This document shows, in pieces, positions 63,246-64,000 of a stretch of DNA of 64,000 nucleotides; positions within the stretch are counted from its first letter, which is position 1; each line of letters starts with the position of its first letter. The translations under genes and the position numbers were made by a program. Under the pieces are notes generated by a model. It had not been told where the DNA came from and did no database searches. It worked only from the letters and a program-made list of their open reading frames with translations. Source of the DNA: an uncultured Gammaproteobacteria bacterium (lineage in GTDB: Bacteria > Pseudomonadota > Gammaproteobacteria > Pseudomonadales > UBA5518); NCBI GenBank assembly GCA_903928015.1, contig CAIYPF010000030.1:62001-126000 (forward strand). Direction: 5' to 3'.

Positions 63246-64000
63246 ATGAACACCGCCGTTGCACGTCCCTGGAACGCGAAGGAACTCGAGCGCAGCGCAC
63301 TGCAGCAGGCACTGCGCGAGGAGGCTCGGGCCATGGTGCCGCGCCTGCGCGAGCGCGCCACCCGTACCGCGTCGTTGCACCACCTGCCCGAAGAAAGCAT
63401 GCAGGAGATGATCGATGCCGGATTCTTCCGGATCCTGCAGCCCGCTCGTCACGGGGGCTACGAACTCGACCCGAAGGATTTCTTCGACGTGCAGATCACG
63501 CTGGCCGAGGGTTGCATGTCCACCGCCTGGGTGCTGGGCGTGGTGGCGATCCACAACTGGCAACTCGGGCTCTTCGACGAGCGCGCACAGCGCGATGTCT
63601 GGGGCACCAACGAGGACACGCTCATCTCTTCCTCGTACATGCCCGTGGGCAAGGTGACACGGGTGGAGGGTGGATACAGGCTGAGCGGCCACTGGAGTTT
63701 CTCGAGCGGATCCGAGCACTGCGACTGGGCTTTCCTCGGCGCGATGATCCCGCCCGGAGAAGCCGGCGGGGCCGCGGATTACCGCACATTCCTCGTCCCG
63801 CGCGGGGAATACCTCATCGAATCCAATTGGGACGTGAGCGGGCTTGAAGGTACCGGCAGCAACGACATCATCGTTGAGGACGCCTTCGTGCCGGAGTACC
63901 GCACGCACCGCGCGATGGACGGCTTCAACTGCGCCTCCCCCGGCAACGCGGTGAACACCAACCCGCTCTTCCGGCTTCCCTTCGGCCAGATCTTCGTGCG
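63246..64000 (+). CDS. hsaA: Flavin-dependent monooxygenase (HsaA-like), cut by window edge
   Basis: The first 251 codons of an acyl-CoA-dehydrogenase-like hydroxylase are present. Such HsaA proteins hydroxylate the phenol 3-HSA to a catechol using FMNH2 from an HsaB reductase. Visible features are LREEARAMVPRLRERA, GFFRILQPARHGGYEL, CMSTAWVLGVVAIHNWQ and LSGHWSFSSGSEHCDW. A GGAG ribosome-binding site lies 7 nt before the ATG. The gene runs off the right edge; the frame stays open. Confidence 0.88.
   Translation, partial: MNTAVARPWNAKELERSALQQALREEARAMVPRLRERATRTASLHHLPEESMQEMIDAGFFRILQPARHGGYELDPKDFFDVQITLAEGCMSTAWVLGVVAIHNWQLGLFDERAQRDVWGTNEDTLISSSYMPVGKVTRVEGGYRLSGHWSFSSGSEHCDWAFLGAMIPPGEAGGAADYRTFLVPRGEYLIESNWDVSGLEGTGSNDIIVEDAFVPEYRTHRAMDGFNCASPGNAVNTNPLFRLPFGQIFV

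Noticed and set aside
1-64000. CRISPR arrays, insertion sequences, prophage or integron features
   Set aside because: No regularly spaced repeats, transposase or integrase motifs, or phage genes were seen. The tRNA pair has no integrase beside it.

Overview
The window is high-G+C DNA from a Gammaproteobacterium. The evidence is gene content and order: a large 180-kDa-type NAD-glutamate dehydrogenase, rmf beside rlmL, the block gyrA-serC-pheA-tyrA-aroA-cmk-rpsA-ihfB-lapA-pyrF, the mtaD-ubiG-mupP-yciK block divergent from gyrA, rluB-scpB-scpA-yciO-PHP-yciB-yciI, and cmoA-cmoB. These arrangements recall Pseudomonas and its relatives, but hisC is absent between pheA and tyrA. The right edge enters a steroid-ring catabolic cluster (kshA, hsaC, hsaA types), so the organism is probably a cholesterol- or bile-acid-degrading gammaproteobacterium. 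I cannot name the genus. The only RNA genes are two tRNAs. I see no insertion sequence, prophage, CRISPR array or rRNA.

Layout. 1-2.7 kb: the start of a PhoB-like response regulator with a possible PHO box, rlmL, and rmf. 2.7-7.5 kb: gdhB. 7.7-14.6 kb: a six-gene MoxR/Bat operon (MoxR ATPase, DUF58, DUF4381, two von Willebrand factor A proteins, BatD). 14.6-22.7 kb: a minus-strand run of a coiled-coil protein, nadK, a rhomboid protease, a YeaC-like protein, DUF2797, pepN and a TrkA-N potassium channel. 22.7-24.6 kb: an orphan ToxR-type DNA-binding protein divergent from an exported UrcA protein, then tRNA-Val and tRNA-Asp. 24.9-29.5 kb: a minus-strand set of a DHH phosphoesterase, an exported beta-rich protein, an HD-GYP-like protein and a GGDEF-EAL-like protein. 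Both signalling proteins have lost key catalytic residues. 29.7-41.2 kb: comEA, pyrF, lapA, ihfB, rpsA, cmk, aroA, tyrA, pheA, serC and gyrA, all minus strand. 41.4-46 kb: mtaD, ubiG, mupP, yciK and a diguanylate cyclase. 46-50 kb: rluB, scpB, scpA, yciO and a PHP phosphoesterase. 50-56.8 kb: yciB, yciI, an SH3 membrane protein, a periplasmic cyclophilin, pdxJ, an HD-GYP protein, a membrane-anchored alpha/beta hydrolase and a DUF3014 protein. 56.8-64 kb: an ABC1/AarF kinase, an HDOD protein, cmoA, cmoB, then the steroid cluster.

How the genes work together. The aromatic amino-acid genes are packed with 1-5 nt junctions and flow into cmk, rpsA and ihfB. The Bat operon is translationally coupled and should form a MoxR-driven envelope complex. 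scpA and scpB give the condensin accessory subunits, and cmoA and cmoB together make cmo5U34 in tRNA. Several proteins are linked to cyclic-di-GMP: the degenerate pair at 25-27.5 kb, the intact diguanylate cyclase at 45 kb and the HD-GYP protein at 53 kb. Most of the window is ordinary core chromosome. The less ordinary parts are the 22.7-29.5 kb stretch and the right edge.
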